Shown here: positions 33,278 to 41,870 of the stretch, one piece after another | How the letters are laid out: every line of letters starts with the position of its first letter | How positions within the stretch are numbered: the stretch's first letter is position 1 | Source of the DNA: Aldehydirespirator sp965220485 | Lineage (GTDB): Bacteria > Actinomycetota > Acidimicrobiia > Acidimicrobiales > Aldehydirespiratoraceae | Assembly: GCA_965220485.1 (NCBI GenBank) | Contig: OZ244832.1 | Span: 4,216,001-4,280,000, forward strand | Direction of reading: 5' to 3' | DNA length: 64,000 bases | Notes under the pieces: generated by a model | The model's database searches: none | Told to the model about the DNA's origin: nothing | The model's input: the letters and a program-made list of their open reading frames with translations, nothing else | Translations under genes and position numbers: made by a program

Positions 33278-33895
33278 TCACGAGTTGGGGACGCTCTTGG
33301 GGAGATGCTCGTTCATGATGTTGACGAACCCGCTCAGGTCGTAGGAGCCCAGGCGACCGAGCTCGGCCATCACCGCCTCCCATGTCACCGGGACGGCACC
33401 GGCCTGGATCATGCGCTGCATGCCCCGCTCGTGGGCGTCCACCGTCGTCCCGCCCGAGACGTCCGACAGGGCGTAGATCTCGTAGCCCTCCAACAGCATG
33501 TCGAGCGCCGGGTAGACCAGGCAGACCTCGGTCCAGAGGGCGGCCATGATGATCTTTCTCCGCCTCGTCGCCTCAATCGCGGCCCGGAACTCGGGGGAGT
33601 CCCAGGCATCGACGGTGTTGCGATCGATCGGCTCCACATCGGACAGGGCGGTCTGGAGCTCGGGGATCGTCGGCTGCTGGTAGCCCGCGTCGACCCCGAC
33701 GGTGGACAGGATCACCGGCAGTTCGTACAGCGTGGCCGCCTTGGCCATGGCAATGACATTGTTGATTAGCACGTCGCGTTCGATCGAGAACGTGCCGTCG
33801 ACCAGACCGGGCTGGTAGTCGATCAAGACCAGCGCCGAGTTCTCCGGCGACAGCAGGTGGTCGGTCTTCGGATCACGGACGGTTGCGGCAGCCAT
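33278..33895 (-). CDS. Isochorismatase-family cysteine hydrolase (YcaC-like)
   Basis: The 205-residue protein has the family start ENSALVLIDYQPGLVDG with catalytic Asp26, a central segment IDRNTVDAWDSPEF, and nucleophile Cys125 in LWTEVCLVYPALDMLLEGY. Members hydrolyse amides or isochorismate; YcaC-type proteins have no firmly known substrate. It is divergent from a MarR regulator with two operators in the 85 bp between the starts, so it is probably repressed by it. Confidence 0.88.
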   Translation of the reverse strand: MAAATVRDPKTDHLLSPENSALVLIDYQPGLVDGTFSIERDVLINNVIAMAKAATLYELPVILSTVGVDAGYQQPTIPELQTALSDVEPIDRNTVDAWDSPEFRAAIEATRRRKIIMAALWTEVCLVYPALDMLLEGYEIYALSDVSGGTTVDAHERGMQRMIQAGAVPVTWEAVMAELGRLGSYDLSGFVNIMNEHLPKSVPNS

Positions 33896-33919
33896 CAGGA
33901 GGGCCTCCTTGGTTTCCTA

Positions 33920-33968
33920 GACAATGATTGTCTCTACAAGTATATAGGGTGTTGAGACAATAGTTGTC
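33920..33968. promoter_or_regulatory. Two perfect palindromic operators between the hydrolase and marR genes
   Basis: GACAATGATTGTC (33920-33932) and GACAATAGTTGTC (33956-33968) share GACAANNNTTGTC and are 36 bp apart centre to centre. Both lie between divergent starts at 33895 and 33981, which is where a MarR regulator would bind to control itself and the hydrolase/exporter genes. Confidence 0.75.
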
Positions 33969-33980
33969 AAACGATCTACT

Positions 33981-34517
33981 GTGGTGGCCGTGACAACCGA
34001 CCCGACTCGGCAGGGCGTCGTGCCGGCCGACACGCTGCGAACCTCCGGAGCGTTGCTGGCCGCCCAGCAGGCCCTCAGCCGCCTCCTCGCCGAGGCCGCA
34101 AGGCAGATCGGCCAGGATCCAGCTGTCGTGGGCCTCCTCGTCCATCTCGACCAAGCACCCGACAATCGGCTCCGGGCTGTCGAGCTCAGCCGCCAGCTCC
34201 TGTTCAGCCCGAGCCACATGTCGCGGACCATCGACCGGGCCGAAGCAGCCGGACTGGTCATACGAAGCGCCGATACGCACGATCGCCGCGCCAGCCAAGT
34301 GGCCCTCACTTCAGCCGGTCGCACCATCGTTGAGCGCTGGGCTCCGACCCTCGAGGCCATCATCGACCGGGTTATCCGCCAAACGCTCTTACCGGACGAG
34401 AACGATCATCTCGTCGAGCTCCTCCACCGGATCACAGACGCCGCATGCCAACCATGCCCTAACGACGGCCTGCCTGTGCCCGCCACCGCCACCAGCGACG
34501 CCGATCGCCTCGCCTAG
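33981..34517 (+). CDS. MarR-family transcriptional regulator
   Basis: The 178-residue protein has a winged helix-turn-helix: RLRAVELSRQLLFSPSHMSR (recognition region), IDRAEAAGLVIRSADTHDRR and ASQVALTSAGRTIVE (wing). A second GTG at 33990 gives a start MTTDPTR and may be the real one. MarR proteins dimerise and are released by small phenolic ligands. The two GACAANNNTTGTC palindromes just upstream are the likely targets, controlling the divergent hydrolase and MFS genes. Confidence 0.85.
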   Translation: MVAVTTDPTRQGVVPADTLRTSGALLAAQQALSRLLAEAARQIGQDPAVVGLLVHLDQAPDNRLRAVELSRQLLFSPSHMSRTIDRAEAAGLVIRSADTHDRRASQVALTSAGRTIVERWAPTLEAIIDRVIRQTLLPDENDHLVELLHRITDAACQPCPNDGLPVPATATSDADRLA

Positions 34518-34776
34518 TCGGGGTCGGCTAGGGGGAGGTCGGCCAACTCGTGGGGGTTGCGGTCTTCGACGAAGACGTGCTGTCTGCGTCGGCATGTCGC
34601 GGAAGCAGCGCTGCAGCCGCAGGGCGGCGAGCACCCAGTCATCGCCGACAGGGACAGCAACATGGGCGGCCACTGGGTGGACACCCTCGACGACACGGCC
34701 GGCTGAGCCGTCGTCGGGCCCGGCCTAGGCCTAGCCTCCAGCGCATGCGCGCAACAACCGATCGAGAGGACCCGAA

Positions 34777-35733
34777 GTGAGGCTGGTACTGGCCGGCGAG
34801 GGTTCCATCGCCCGGCGCCATCTTGCCGCCGTCGGCCGCATCGACGGAGTGGAAATCGTCTCGCTGGCCGGGGGCATCGAGGCCGACACGGAGGAGCTGG
34901 CGGTCCAGCATGGGATCGACCACTGGTCGCTGGAGCTCGGTGAGTGCCTGGCCCAGCCCGGCGTGGAGGCCGCCATCCTGGCCATTCCGACGCAGCTGCA
35001 CGCCGCCCAGGCCATCGAGGTGCTCCGGGCCGGCCGCCACGTGCTGGTCGAGATACCCATGGCCGACAACCTCGCCGACGCGGTCGAGCTGGCAGACGTC
35101 GCGCAGGAGTCCGGCCTGGTGGCCATGGTGTGCCATACCCGGCGCTTCAACCCGGCGCACCAGTGGATGCGGCAGCGGTTCGCGTCGGGCGAACTCCAGC
35201 TCCAGCACCTGGTGGCCCAAACCTATTTCTTCCGGCGGACGAACACCAACGCCCTGGGCCGGCCCCGGACCTGGACCGACCACCTGCTGTGGCACCACGC
35301 CTGCCACACCGTGGACCTGTTCCAGCATCAGACCGGCGAGACCGCGGAGAGGGTGTCGGCCGTGCAGGGGCCTCCCCATCCCGAACTGGGCATTGCCATG
35401 GACATGTCAGTTTCGCTGACCGCGCCGTCGGGGGCGGTGTGCTCGCTGGCGCTGTCGTTCAACAACGACGGGCCCTTCGGCACCGACTTCCGCTACGTCT
35501 GCAACGACGGCACGTTCGTCGCCCGCTACGACGACCTCGTCGACGGCCGCGACAACCCGATCGACGTGGCCGGCGGGCATGTGTCCACCGACGGCATCGA
35601 GCTGCAGGATCGCGAGTTCTTAGCGTCGATACGTGAGGGCCGCGAGCCCGAGTCGTCGGTGTGCAGCGGCCTCGAAGCGATGCGCACCCTCAATCGCCTG
35701 GAGCGGGCCCTGTTCCAGAGGCCGAGCTTGTGA
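34777..35733 (+). CDS. Gfo/Idh/MocA-family oxidoreductase
   Basis: The 318-residue protein (GTG start) has a Rossmann N-terminus MRLVLAGEGSIARRHLAAVG and a C-terminal alpha/beta domain with WHHACHTVDLFQHQTGE. The family's EKP motif reads VEIPM, so the usual lysine is replaced by Ile, which may affect catalysis. Members oxidise sugars or related alcohols with NAD(P). The last codons fall inside the first unit of a 66-bp tandem repeat, so the C-terminus RPSL is set by the repeat. Confidence 0.85.
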   Translation: MRLVLAGEGSIARRHLAAVGRIDGVEIVSLAGGIEADTEELAVQHGIDHWSLELGECLAQPGVEAAILAIPTQLHAAQAIEVLRAGRHVLVEIPMADNLADAVELADVAQESGLVAMVCHTRRFNPAHQWMRQRFASGELQLQHLVAQTYFFRRTNTNALGRPRTWTDHLLWHHACHTVDLFQHQTGETAERVSAVQGPPHPELGIAMDMSVSLTAPSGAVCSLALSFNNDGPFGTDFRYVCNDGTFVARYDDLVDGRDNPIDVAGGHVSTDGIELQDREFLASIREGREPESSVCSGLEAMRTLNRLERALFQRPSL

Positions 35734-36045
35734 GGCCGTGGCCCGAGCGGCCCGTGAGCGCAGCGAACAGGAGCGGGAAGCGGGAGGCCGAGCTTGTGAG
35801 GCCGTGGCCCGAGCGGCCCGTGAGCGCAGCGAACAGGAGCGGGAAGCGGGAGGCCGAGCTTGTGAGGCCGTGGCCCGAGCGGCCCGTGAGCGCAGCGAAC
35901 AGGAGCGGGAAGCGGGAGGTCGAGCTTGTGAGGCCGTGGCCCGAGCGGCCCGTGAGCGCAGCGAACAGGAGCGGGAAGCGGGAGGTCGAGCTTGTGAGGC
36001 CGTGGCCCGAGCGGCCCGTGAGCGCAGCGAACAGGAGCGGGAACC
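35721..36045 (+). repeat. 66-bp tandem repeat, five copies
   Basis: Units starting GCCGAGCTTGTGAGGCCG begin at 35721, 35787, 35853, 35919 and 35985 with an exact 66-bp period and only single-base changes (GCC to GTC). The core CGAGCGGCCCGTGAGCGC... is present in inverse orientation as 43-bp units at 41752-41870. The units are open in two frames but show no other sign of coding. They fill almost all of the 335-bp gap after the oxidoreductase gene. Confidence 0.9.
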
Positions 36046-36068
36046 AGTGACTCTCGCCGGGGGAGGGG

Positions 36069-36308
36069 TCAGGCGAAGTCGTACAGGCGCTGGGGGTTGT
36101 CGACCAGGATGCGGTTGCGGTCCGCCTCGTCGGGGGCGAACACGGCCAGCAGGTCCACCCGGTCCCCGTCGTCGGGCATGTGGCGCACGTTGGGGTGGGG
36201 CCAGTCAGTCCCCCACAGGATCCGGTCGCCGGCCGCAGTGATCAGCGCCCGGGCCAGCGGCACCACATCGTCGTAGGGTGGCCGCCCGCCCGCGGACGTG
36301 ACCCGATG
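36069..36308 (-). pseudogene. C-terminal remnant of a LigI/amidohydrolase-type hydrolase
   Basis: About 78 residues read GGRPPYDDVVPLARALITAA, GDRILWGTDWPHPNV and DEADRNRILVDNPQRLYDF, the conserved C-terminus of TIM-barrel hydrolases such as 2-pyrone-4,6-dicarboxylate hydrolase (metal-binding Asp in GTDWPHP). The N-terminal 200 or so residues are absent: upstream on this strand is the start of the CoA-transferase gene. In the 4,5-cleavage pathway this enzyme acts after LigAB, and its loss fits the decay of that cluster. Confidence 0.65.
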
Positions 36309-36387
36309 GCCTCTGGGGCCGCTGCCGGGTGCTTGAGTCTGGGTGCTGTGGGCGAGTCGTTGGCCTGGCCCGTATAGGTTCGTAGCC

Positions 36388-37644
36388 GTGATCGCGAGCA
36401 CGCCACTGGAGGGACTCAGGGTGGTCGAGGGGTCGGCGTTCGTGGCTGCGCCCTCAGGGGGCATGACGCTGGCCCAGCTCGGAGCTGAGGTGGTGCGTTT
36501 CGACCCGATCGGCGGTGGCATCGACTACGGCCGCTGGCCGCTCACCGCCGAGGGGCGCTCGCTGTACTGGGCAGGCTTGAACAAGGGCAAGAAGTCGCTG
36601 GCCGTCGATCTCGGCAACCCCACCGCTCGAGAGCTGCTCGCCGAGCTGATCGGCGCCGCGGGCACGTTCCTCACCAACTTCCCGGCCCGGGGCTGGATGG
36701 CGCCGGAGCGGCTGACCGCCCGCCGCGCCGATCTGGTGATGGTGGTGATCACCGGCAACCGCGACGGCACCACTGCGGTGGACTACACCGTGAACGCGGC
36801 GATGGGATTCCCGATGGTGACTGGTCCCGCTGGCAGCGTCGATCCCGTCAACAGCGTGCTTCCGGCTTGGGACCTGCTGTGCGGGCAGACCGCGGCGGTG
36901 GGGATCCTGGCCGCCGAGCGCCGCCGCCTGCTGACCGGGGAGGGCTCTGTGATGACCGTCGCGCTGAGCGATGTGGCCCTGGCCGCCACGGCTGCGCTGG
37001 GATATGTGGCCGAGGTCCAGGTCAACGCGGCGGAACGGCCGCGCTGCGGCAACGACCTGTATGGAGCTCTTGGTACGGAGCTGTCCACGGCCGACGGGAG
37101 GCGCCTCTACGCGGTGGCTATCAGCCGCCGGCAGTGGGCCTCGCTGCTGGAGGCCACAGAGAGCGCCGCCGCCGTGGCCGAGGTCGCCGCGGCGCGGCAG
37201 CTCGACTTCGACGACGAGGGTGCCCGCTTCGAGGCGCGCCACGAGATCAAGGCGGTGATGCAGGCCTGGACCGGTACCAGGCCCTTCGCCGAGGTGGCTG
37301 AGCGCCTCGACGAGTGCGGGGTGTGCTGGGGTCCGTACCAGACGTTCACCGAGCTTGTGGGGAGCGACCCGCGCTGTTCGGCGGCCGGGGGGCTGTTCGT
37401 CGAGGTGGAGCAGCCCGGGATCGGGCCGTACCTGGTCCCGATGTCGCCGCTCAATCTTGGGGGCGGAGCCGATCCGGAGACGGATGCCCGCGGCACGAGC
37501 ACGGTGGCGCCCGCCCTGGGCGAGCACACCGACGAGGTGCTGGCCGAATGGCTCGGCCTCTCAAGCTCCGATATCGGCAGGCTTCACGACAGGGGGGTCG
37601 TCTCGGGCGCCGACGCCAAGGAGGCCGAGCGGATAGGTGGTTAG
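36388..37644 (+). CDS. CaiB/BaiF-family (class III) CoA-transferase
   Basis: With the GTG at 36388 the protein is 418 residues, starting MIASTPLEGLRVVEGSAFVA. It contains the family N-terminal fold (GGMTLAQLGAEVVRFDP), SLYWAGLNKGKKSLAVDLGN and the C-terminal GEHTDEVLAEWLGLS. These enzymes transfer CoA between acids via an aspartyl intermediate. The open frame extends to 36343 but without homology features. Substrate unknown; the adjacent degradation genes suggest an aromatic or aliphatic acid. Confidence 0.85.
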   Translation: MIASTPLEGLRVVEGSAFVAAPSGGMTLAQLGAEVVRFDPIGGGIDYGRWPLTAEGRSLYWAGLNKGKKSLAVDLGNPTARELLAELIGAAGTFLTNFPARGWMAPERLTARRADLVMVVITGNRDGTTAVDYTVNAAMGFPMVTGPAGSVDPVNSVLPAWDLLCGQTAAVGILAAERRRLLTGEGSVMTVALSDVALAATAALGYVAEVQVNAAERPRCGNDLYGALGTELSTADGRRLYAVAISRRQWASLLEATESAAAVAEVAAARQLDFDDEGARFEARHEIKAVMQAWTGTRPFAEVAERLDECGVCWGPYQTFTELVGSDPRCSAAGGLFVEVEQPGIGPYLVPMSPLNLGGGADPETDARGTSTVAPALGEHTDEVLAEWLGLSSSDIGRLHDRGVVSGADAKEAERIGG

Positions 37645-37783
37645 TGCGCGAGGGTCTCGGTATCTTCGATCTCTTCTAGAGCTGGATAGTCAGTATTGAT
37701 CGGCAGTAGCGATGTCGAGAGCCGCAAACCCATACGATGTGTCAAACAATTCACCCGATGTTCATCGCCGGTCTTGCGGAAAC

Positions 37784-37815
37784 TGTATACCGATGCTAGA
37801 TTGTATACCGATGCT
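37784..37815 (+). promoter_or_regulatory. Direct repeat TGTATACCGATGCT at the whiB start
   Basis: TGTATACCGATGCT occurs at 37784-37797 and 37802-37815, 18 bp apart. The second copy contains the proposed ATG (37811). Each copy has a TGTATAC palindrome-like core that could serve as -10 or regulator site. Confidence 0.5.
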
Positions 37816-38149
37816 TGAAGCCTATGAGACCCTTGCAAGCTCGATGGGATCCACGGCGTGGATGGAGCACGGGCGCTGTGTGGGGGAGAGTGGCTTGTTC
37901 TTCGCACCGTTCGCGGAGCGGCCCGAGGCCAGGGTGCGCCGCGAGGCTCGGGCTCGGTCGATATGCAACAACTGCGTCGTGCTGCTTGCCTGTCGCGACT
38001 ATGCCCGCCGGAATCGTGAGCTCGGCTTCTGGGGCGGTGAGAGTGAGTCGGAGCGGGCCGAGGCTGGATTCGCGCCCACCACTCCGATCGTCGGCCGCAA
38101 ACGGGTGGCCGAGGAGCGAGCCCGCGACGCCATGCGTCGCGTCCTGTAA
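37811..38149 (+). CDS. WhiB-family Fe-S regulator
   Basis: From the ATG at 37811 the protein is 112 residues. It has the four-Cys WhiB pattern: GRC (first Cys), then ARSICNNCVVLLACRDYA (CxxC and the fourth Cys), then GFWGGESESERAE, the family turn motif (G[V/I/F]WGG), and a basic C-terminus (VGRKRVAEERARDAMRRVL) for DNA contact. WhiB proteins bind a redox- or NO-sensitive 4Fe-4S cluster and act with the primary sigma factor; the family is essentially actinobacterial. An upstream extension is open in frame but contains only the two TGTATAC repeats. Confidence 0.9.
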   Translation: MLEAYETLASSMGSTAWMEHGRCVGESGLFFAPFAERPEARVRREARARSICNNCVVLLACRDYARRNRELGFWGGESESERAEAGFAPTTPIVGRKRVAEERARDAMRRVL

Positions 38150-38293
38150 GCCGGCGGAACAGCGGCGCTGGAGCCCGGCAAGGCGGTCGCGGCCGTCCAC
38201 GGGTCTGTATCGGGCTGCTTTACGGACTCCATAGCTCTTGCTACCTTCCGCTGCGGCGCGCCCTACGCCGCCGTCTCGACGAAGGAACCTCCG

Positions 38294-40561
38294 ATGGGAT
38301 ACACCCCTCCGCGCGCGCATGCCCTAGACCGCCTTCGCAGGAGGGGCGGCGCAAGGATCGCCGCCACGGTGGCCGGGCTGGCGCTGCTTGCCGCCGGGCT
38401 GGCGCCCGCCGCAGTCGCCCAGACGCGGTCCTCGGCAGTCTCGATACCTGATCCGAGCCTTCGCAGCGCCATCGAGCTCGCCCTCGACAAGCAATCCGGG
38501 GAGACGCTCACCGAAGCCGACATGGCCAGGCTGTCGTCGCTGGACGCTCGCGATTCAAACATCAGCCGGGTCGACGGCCTGCAGTACGCGTCGAACCTGC
38601 GGGCCCTGTACCTGCAGGGCAACCGCATCTCGGACGCGTCGAGCCTCACAAACCTGGCCAGGATGCAGGTGCTTGTCCTGCACGGCAACGACATCTCCGA
38701 GATCGATCTCAGACGGATGACGGACCTGAGGTTCCTCGATCTCAGCAACAACGACTTGGCGACCGTCGATCTGTCCGGCCAGAGGACCAGAGACGGAGCG
38801 AACGCTCGGACCAGCGGGCTTTATGCGCTGTGGCTGCACGGCAATCGCCTGACGTCCCTCGATGTCTCGGGCCTGACTGCCCTCAGAGACAGACCCGACG
38901 GCGCTTCACACCCGAACTACGTGAGTCTGCGACTGGACCGCAACCGATTGACGAGCGTCACCGGACTGAGTGACCTGCCGCGCAAGGTCTGGAGCCTGAG
39001 GCTGGAGCACAACCAGCTGACCTCGCTCGATCTCAGGGGCGCAAGACACCTCCACTACCTCTACCTGAACAACAACCCGATCTCAAGCACCGCCAATCTC
39101 GCCGGCTTGACGGGTCTGACCGATCTCAGACGGCTCCATCTCTACGAGACCGACATCTCGACCATCAACCTGTCGCGGTTCTCACGGCTGGAAAGGGCCT
39201 TCCTCAACGACAACCGGCTCTCGACGGTCGATGTCACCGGACTCGACAGCATCCAGAGGCTCTGGCTGAGGGGAAACCGAATAACCCGAATCACCGGTCT
39301 GCCAGACATCGGCGACACGATCAGAGCTCTCAACCTGAGGAGCAACCGCCTCTCGTCGATCGACCTGTCGGGGCTGACCAACCTCCGCCAGCTGTACCTC
39401 AGCGACAACCAGCTCACCGCAGTGGACCTGACGCCGGTGACCCAACTGGACGTTCTCTGGCTCCATAACGGCGTGTCCTCCGGCGGCAGCACTCCCGACC
39501 CCTCCTACCAGAACCGGATCACAACCCTCGGAACCCTGCCCCGATGGCTCAGCGATCTCAGGCTGGCCGGCAACCCACTGGCGGTGCCAGTCTCGCTGGT
39601 GTCACGATCCGGCCTGCGCAAGCTCTATGTGAGCAGCGGGCAGATCTCGGGCCTGTCCGCGCTGGCCGGACTTACCAGCCTGACCGAGTTGGGACTGGCG
39701 GATATGGGCCTCACCAGTGCGGACCTGTCCACGCTGCCGAGGCTGTTGACGTTGCAGAAGCTGGACCTGAGCGACAACTCGGTCACGCGTGTGTCATCAC
39801 TGGAGCCCTTTGTCCGGCTGACCGAGCTACGGCTCGACGACAACTCCGTCAACGATGTCTCCCCGCTGTCAAGATTGACGGCTCTTCAGGATCTGTACGT
39901 AGCCGGCAACCTCATCGGGGACTTCGCTCCGCTGCGCCATCTCATCTTGGCCGGTCTGACGATCCACGGCGGCGACGAGCAGCGGAGAGACTCGCCCGAC
40001 AACTTCTTCTGGGACCTGAACGCGGCGGGCTCGGTCCACGGCTGGAACCTGAGCCTGCTGGCCGCGGACGGGATCTTGGACAACACCGAGTGCGGTCTGG
40101 ACCTCATCTGCCCCAGTCTGGCGCTCGAGCGCTGGGTGGTGGCCATCTGGCTCGTGCGTGTTGTCGATGGCGACGACCCCGAGCCGCTCGGCTACAACCG
40201 GTTCGAGGACGTGCACCCCGGCCTGCAGTGGGCCGCGCACGTCGAGCGCCTCGCCGAGCTAGGCATCGCGGCGGGCTGCTCTCGTGATCCCGCCCGTTTC
40301 TGCCCCCAGAATCCAGTGACCAGGGCCCAATTGGCCGCCCTGCTCGCTCGGGCCTTCGACCTGCAGACCGACACGCCATCTGCGTTTGTCGACGTCGACA
40401 CGCAGAACCCTCACGCGGCCGGCATCGACGCCATTGCCGCCGCGGGGATCACGACGGGCTGTGGCGCCGGGCCCGACCGGTTCTGCCCCGACGATCTGGT
40501 CACAAGAGGCCAGGCGGCCACCTTCATAAATCGGGCTCGCGACCACGCCAGCGGGAGCTGA
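38294..40561 (+). CDS. Secreted leucine-rich-repeat protein with C-terminal SLH-like triplet
   Basis: The 755-residue protein has a signal peptide (ATVAGLALLAAGLAPAAVAQ, cleaved near 43), then roughly 20 LRR units of the internalin type (LRALYLQGNRISDASSL, LTSLDLRGARHLHYLYL). The last 160 residues hold three repeats with ERWVVAIWLVRVVDG, WAAHVERLAELGIAAGC, CPQNPVTRAQLAALLARAF and AGIDAIAAAGITTGC. These resemble S-layer-homology repeats with paired Cys (C...FCP) and also end the 2183-residue protein at 45628. The LRR part should face outward and bind protein or other ligands, the SLH-like part tether it to the envelope. Confidence 0.85.
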   Translation: MGYTPPRAHALDRLRRRGGARIAATVAGLALLAAGLAPAAVAQTRSSAVSIPDPSLRSAIELALDKQSGETLTEADMARLSSLDARDSNISRVDGLQYASNLRALYLQGNRISDASSLTNLARMQVLVLHGNDISEIDLRRMTDLRFLDLSNNDLATVDLSGQRTRDGANARTSGLYALWLHGNRLTSLDVSGLTALRDRPDGASHPNYVSLRLDRNRLTSVTGLSDLPRKVWSLRLEHNQLTSLDLRGARHLHYLYLNNNPISSTANLAGLTGLTDLRRLHLYETDISTINLSRFSRLERAFLNDNRLSTVDVTGLDSIQRLWLRGNRITRITGLPDIGDTIRALNLRSNRLSSIDLSGLTNLRQLYLSDNQLTAVDLTPVTQLDVLWLHNGVSSGGSTPDPSYQNRITTLGTLPRWLSDLRLAGNPLAVPVSLVSRSGLRKLYVSSGQISGLSALAGLTSLTELGLADMGLTSADLSTLPRLLTLQKLDLSDNSVTRVSSLEPFVRLTELRLDDNSVNDVSPLSRLTALQDLYVAGNLIGDFAPLRHLILAGLTIHGGDEQRRDSPDNFFWDLNAAGSVHGWNLSLLAADGILDNTECGLDLICPSLALERWVVAIWLVRVVDGDDPEPLGYNRFEDVHPGLQWAAHVERLAELGIAAGCSRDPARFCPQNPVTRAQLAALLARAFDLQTDTPSAFVDVDTQNPHAAGIDAIAAAGITTGCGAGPDRFCPDDLVTRGQAATFINRARDHASGS

Positions 40562-40577
40562 CGCCGGCCGGGCCCGC

Positions 40578-41732
40578 TCACACTCGGCCTCGCCCTCCCG
40601 CAGCGGCTGGCGTGACCGTTATCACCAGGCTGCCGATGTGGCTCTTGGCGGCGAAGGCCTGCTGAGCGGCGTGGATCTCCTCCAGCGGATAGGTGCCGCC
40701 CACCACAGGCCTGACCTCTCCCCGTTCGATGTAGCCCACGAGATCGGCGAACACCTGAGGGTCGTACACAGTCGCGCCGTGCAGCTGCAGGTCCTTCAGG
40801 TACAGCGTGCGCAGGTCGAGCTCCACGATCGGCCCGGCGATGGCTCCTGAGGTCACGTAGCGCCCGCCACGGCGCAGTGCTTCGAGCCAGCCGGAGAAGC
40901 TGTCCCCCCCGACGATGTCGGCGACCACGTCGAAGCTGCCGCCGTTGGCCTCGATGGCGGTCGCGACGACGTCTTCCGACTCTCGTGCCACCACTGCATC
41001 GGCGCCCAGATCGCTCACTCCGGTCCGCTTGGAGGCTCCGGCGACGGCGACCACCCGGGCCCCGCGCCGCTTGGCTAGTTGCACCAGCGCGCTGCCCACG
41101 CCGCCCGAAGCCCCCGGAACCGCGATCGTCTCGCCCGAGCGCAGGCCCGCTCGTTGCAGCATGTGTTCTGCCGTCGACCACGAGCACGCGAAGCTGGCCA
41201 GCTCAGTGTCCGACAGATCGACCGACACCGGGTACACGTTCTCTCCCGGAACCGTGCAGTACTCCGCGAAGCCACCGTCTCGCTCGCTGCCCAGATAGCT
41301 GGCGAGGTCGCGATCGCCGGGACGGTCGCGGTCCCGCAGCCATGGGTCGACCAGCACTCGGTGTCCCACCAGTCCCTCATCCGCGCTCGTACCCGCGGCC
41401 ACCACCAGGCCCGCGATGTCGGCGCCCTGGATCCGGGGGAAAGAGAGGCCTTGGCGGCCCCAGCCCGAGTCGTCGGGATCGGCCTCGGCGAACCCGTCCG
41501 AGGAGGTGGCGGAGGTGACCGAGCGGCTGTACCAGCCGCCCCGGGTGTTGATGTCGGTGTTGTTCATCCCGCATGCCGCCACCCGTACCAGCACGTCGCC
41601 AGGGCCAGGTCTGGGCACGCTCACGTCGTCGCGCACCTCCAGCATCTCCGGTCCGCCGGTGCCCATGAGCACCGCGGCCCGCATCGCCGCGGGCACCTCG
41701 GAGCCGGCCACGGCCAATGGATCCTCTGTCAT
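40578..41732 (-). CDS. MDR-superfamily alcohol dehydrogenase / quinone oxidoreductase
   Basis: With the ATG at 41732 the protein has 384 residues. Features: AAVLMGTGGPEMLEVRDDV at the start, MNNTDINTRGGWY, then PGASGGVGSALVQLAKRRGA (nucleotide-binding GxGxxG-like), and a C-terminal substrate region. The full catalytic zinc set is not obvious, so a quinone oxidoreductase-type enzyme is likely. It reduces or oxidises a carbonyl with NADPH. Upstream lie three 43-bp tandem repeats that start within 20 bp of the start codon. Confidence 0.82.
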   Translation of the reverse strand: MTEDPLAVAGSEVPAAMRAAVLMGTGGPEMLEVRDDVSVPRPGPGDVLVRVAACGMNNTDINTRGGWYSRSVTSATSSDGFAEADPDDSGWGRQGLSFPRIQGADIAGLVVAAGTSADEGLVGHRVLVDPWLRDRDRPGDRDLASYLGSERDGGFAEYCTVPGENVYPVSVDLSDTELASFACSWSTAEHMLQRAGLRSGETIAVPGASGGVGSALVQLAKRRGARVVAVAGASKRTGVSDLGADAVVARESEDVVATAIEANGGSFDVVADIVGGDSFSGWLEALRRGGRYVTSGAIAGPIVELDLRTLYLKDLQLHGATVYDPQVFADLVGYIERGEVRPVVGGTYPLEEIHAAQQAFAAKSHIGSLVITVTPAAAGGRGRV

Positions 41733-41751
41733 GAGGTGAGCCGGTCTCCCT

Positions 41752-41870
41752 CTCTTGTTTGTTGCGCTCACGGGCCGCTCGGGCCTGCTTCCCGCTCTTG
41801 TTCGCTGCGCTCGCGGGCCGCTCGGGCCTGCTTCCCGCTCTTGTTCGCTGCGCTCGCGGGCCGCTCGGAC
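41752..41870 (-). repeat. 43-bp tandem repeats related to the 66-bp array
   Basis: Units CTCTTGTTCGCTGCGCTCGC... begin at 41752, 41795 and 41838 (43-bp period). On the minus strand they match the CGAGCGGCCCGYGAGCGCAG core of the 35721-36045 array. They lie directly upstream of the MDR gene start. Confidence 0.85.

Noticed and set aside
35733..36050. Protein frames across the 66-bp repeats
   Set aside because: Two frames stay open only because the unit length is a multiple of three; no start site or other coding evidence.
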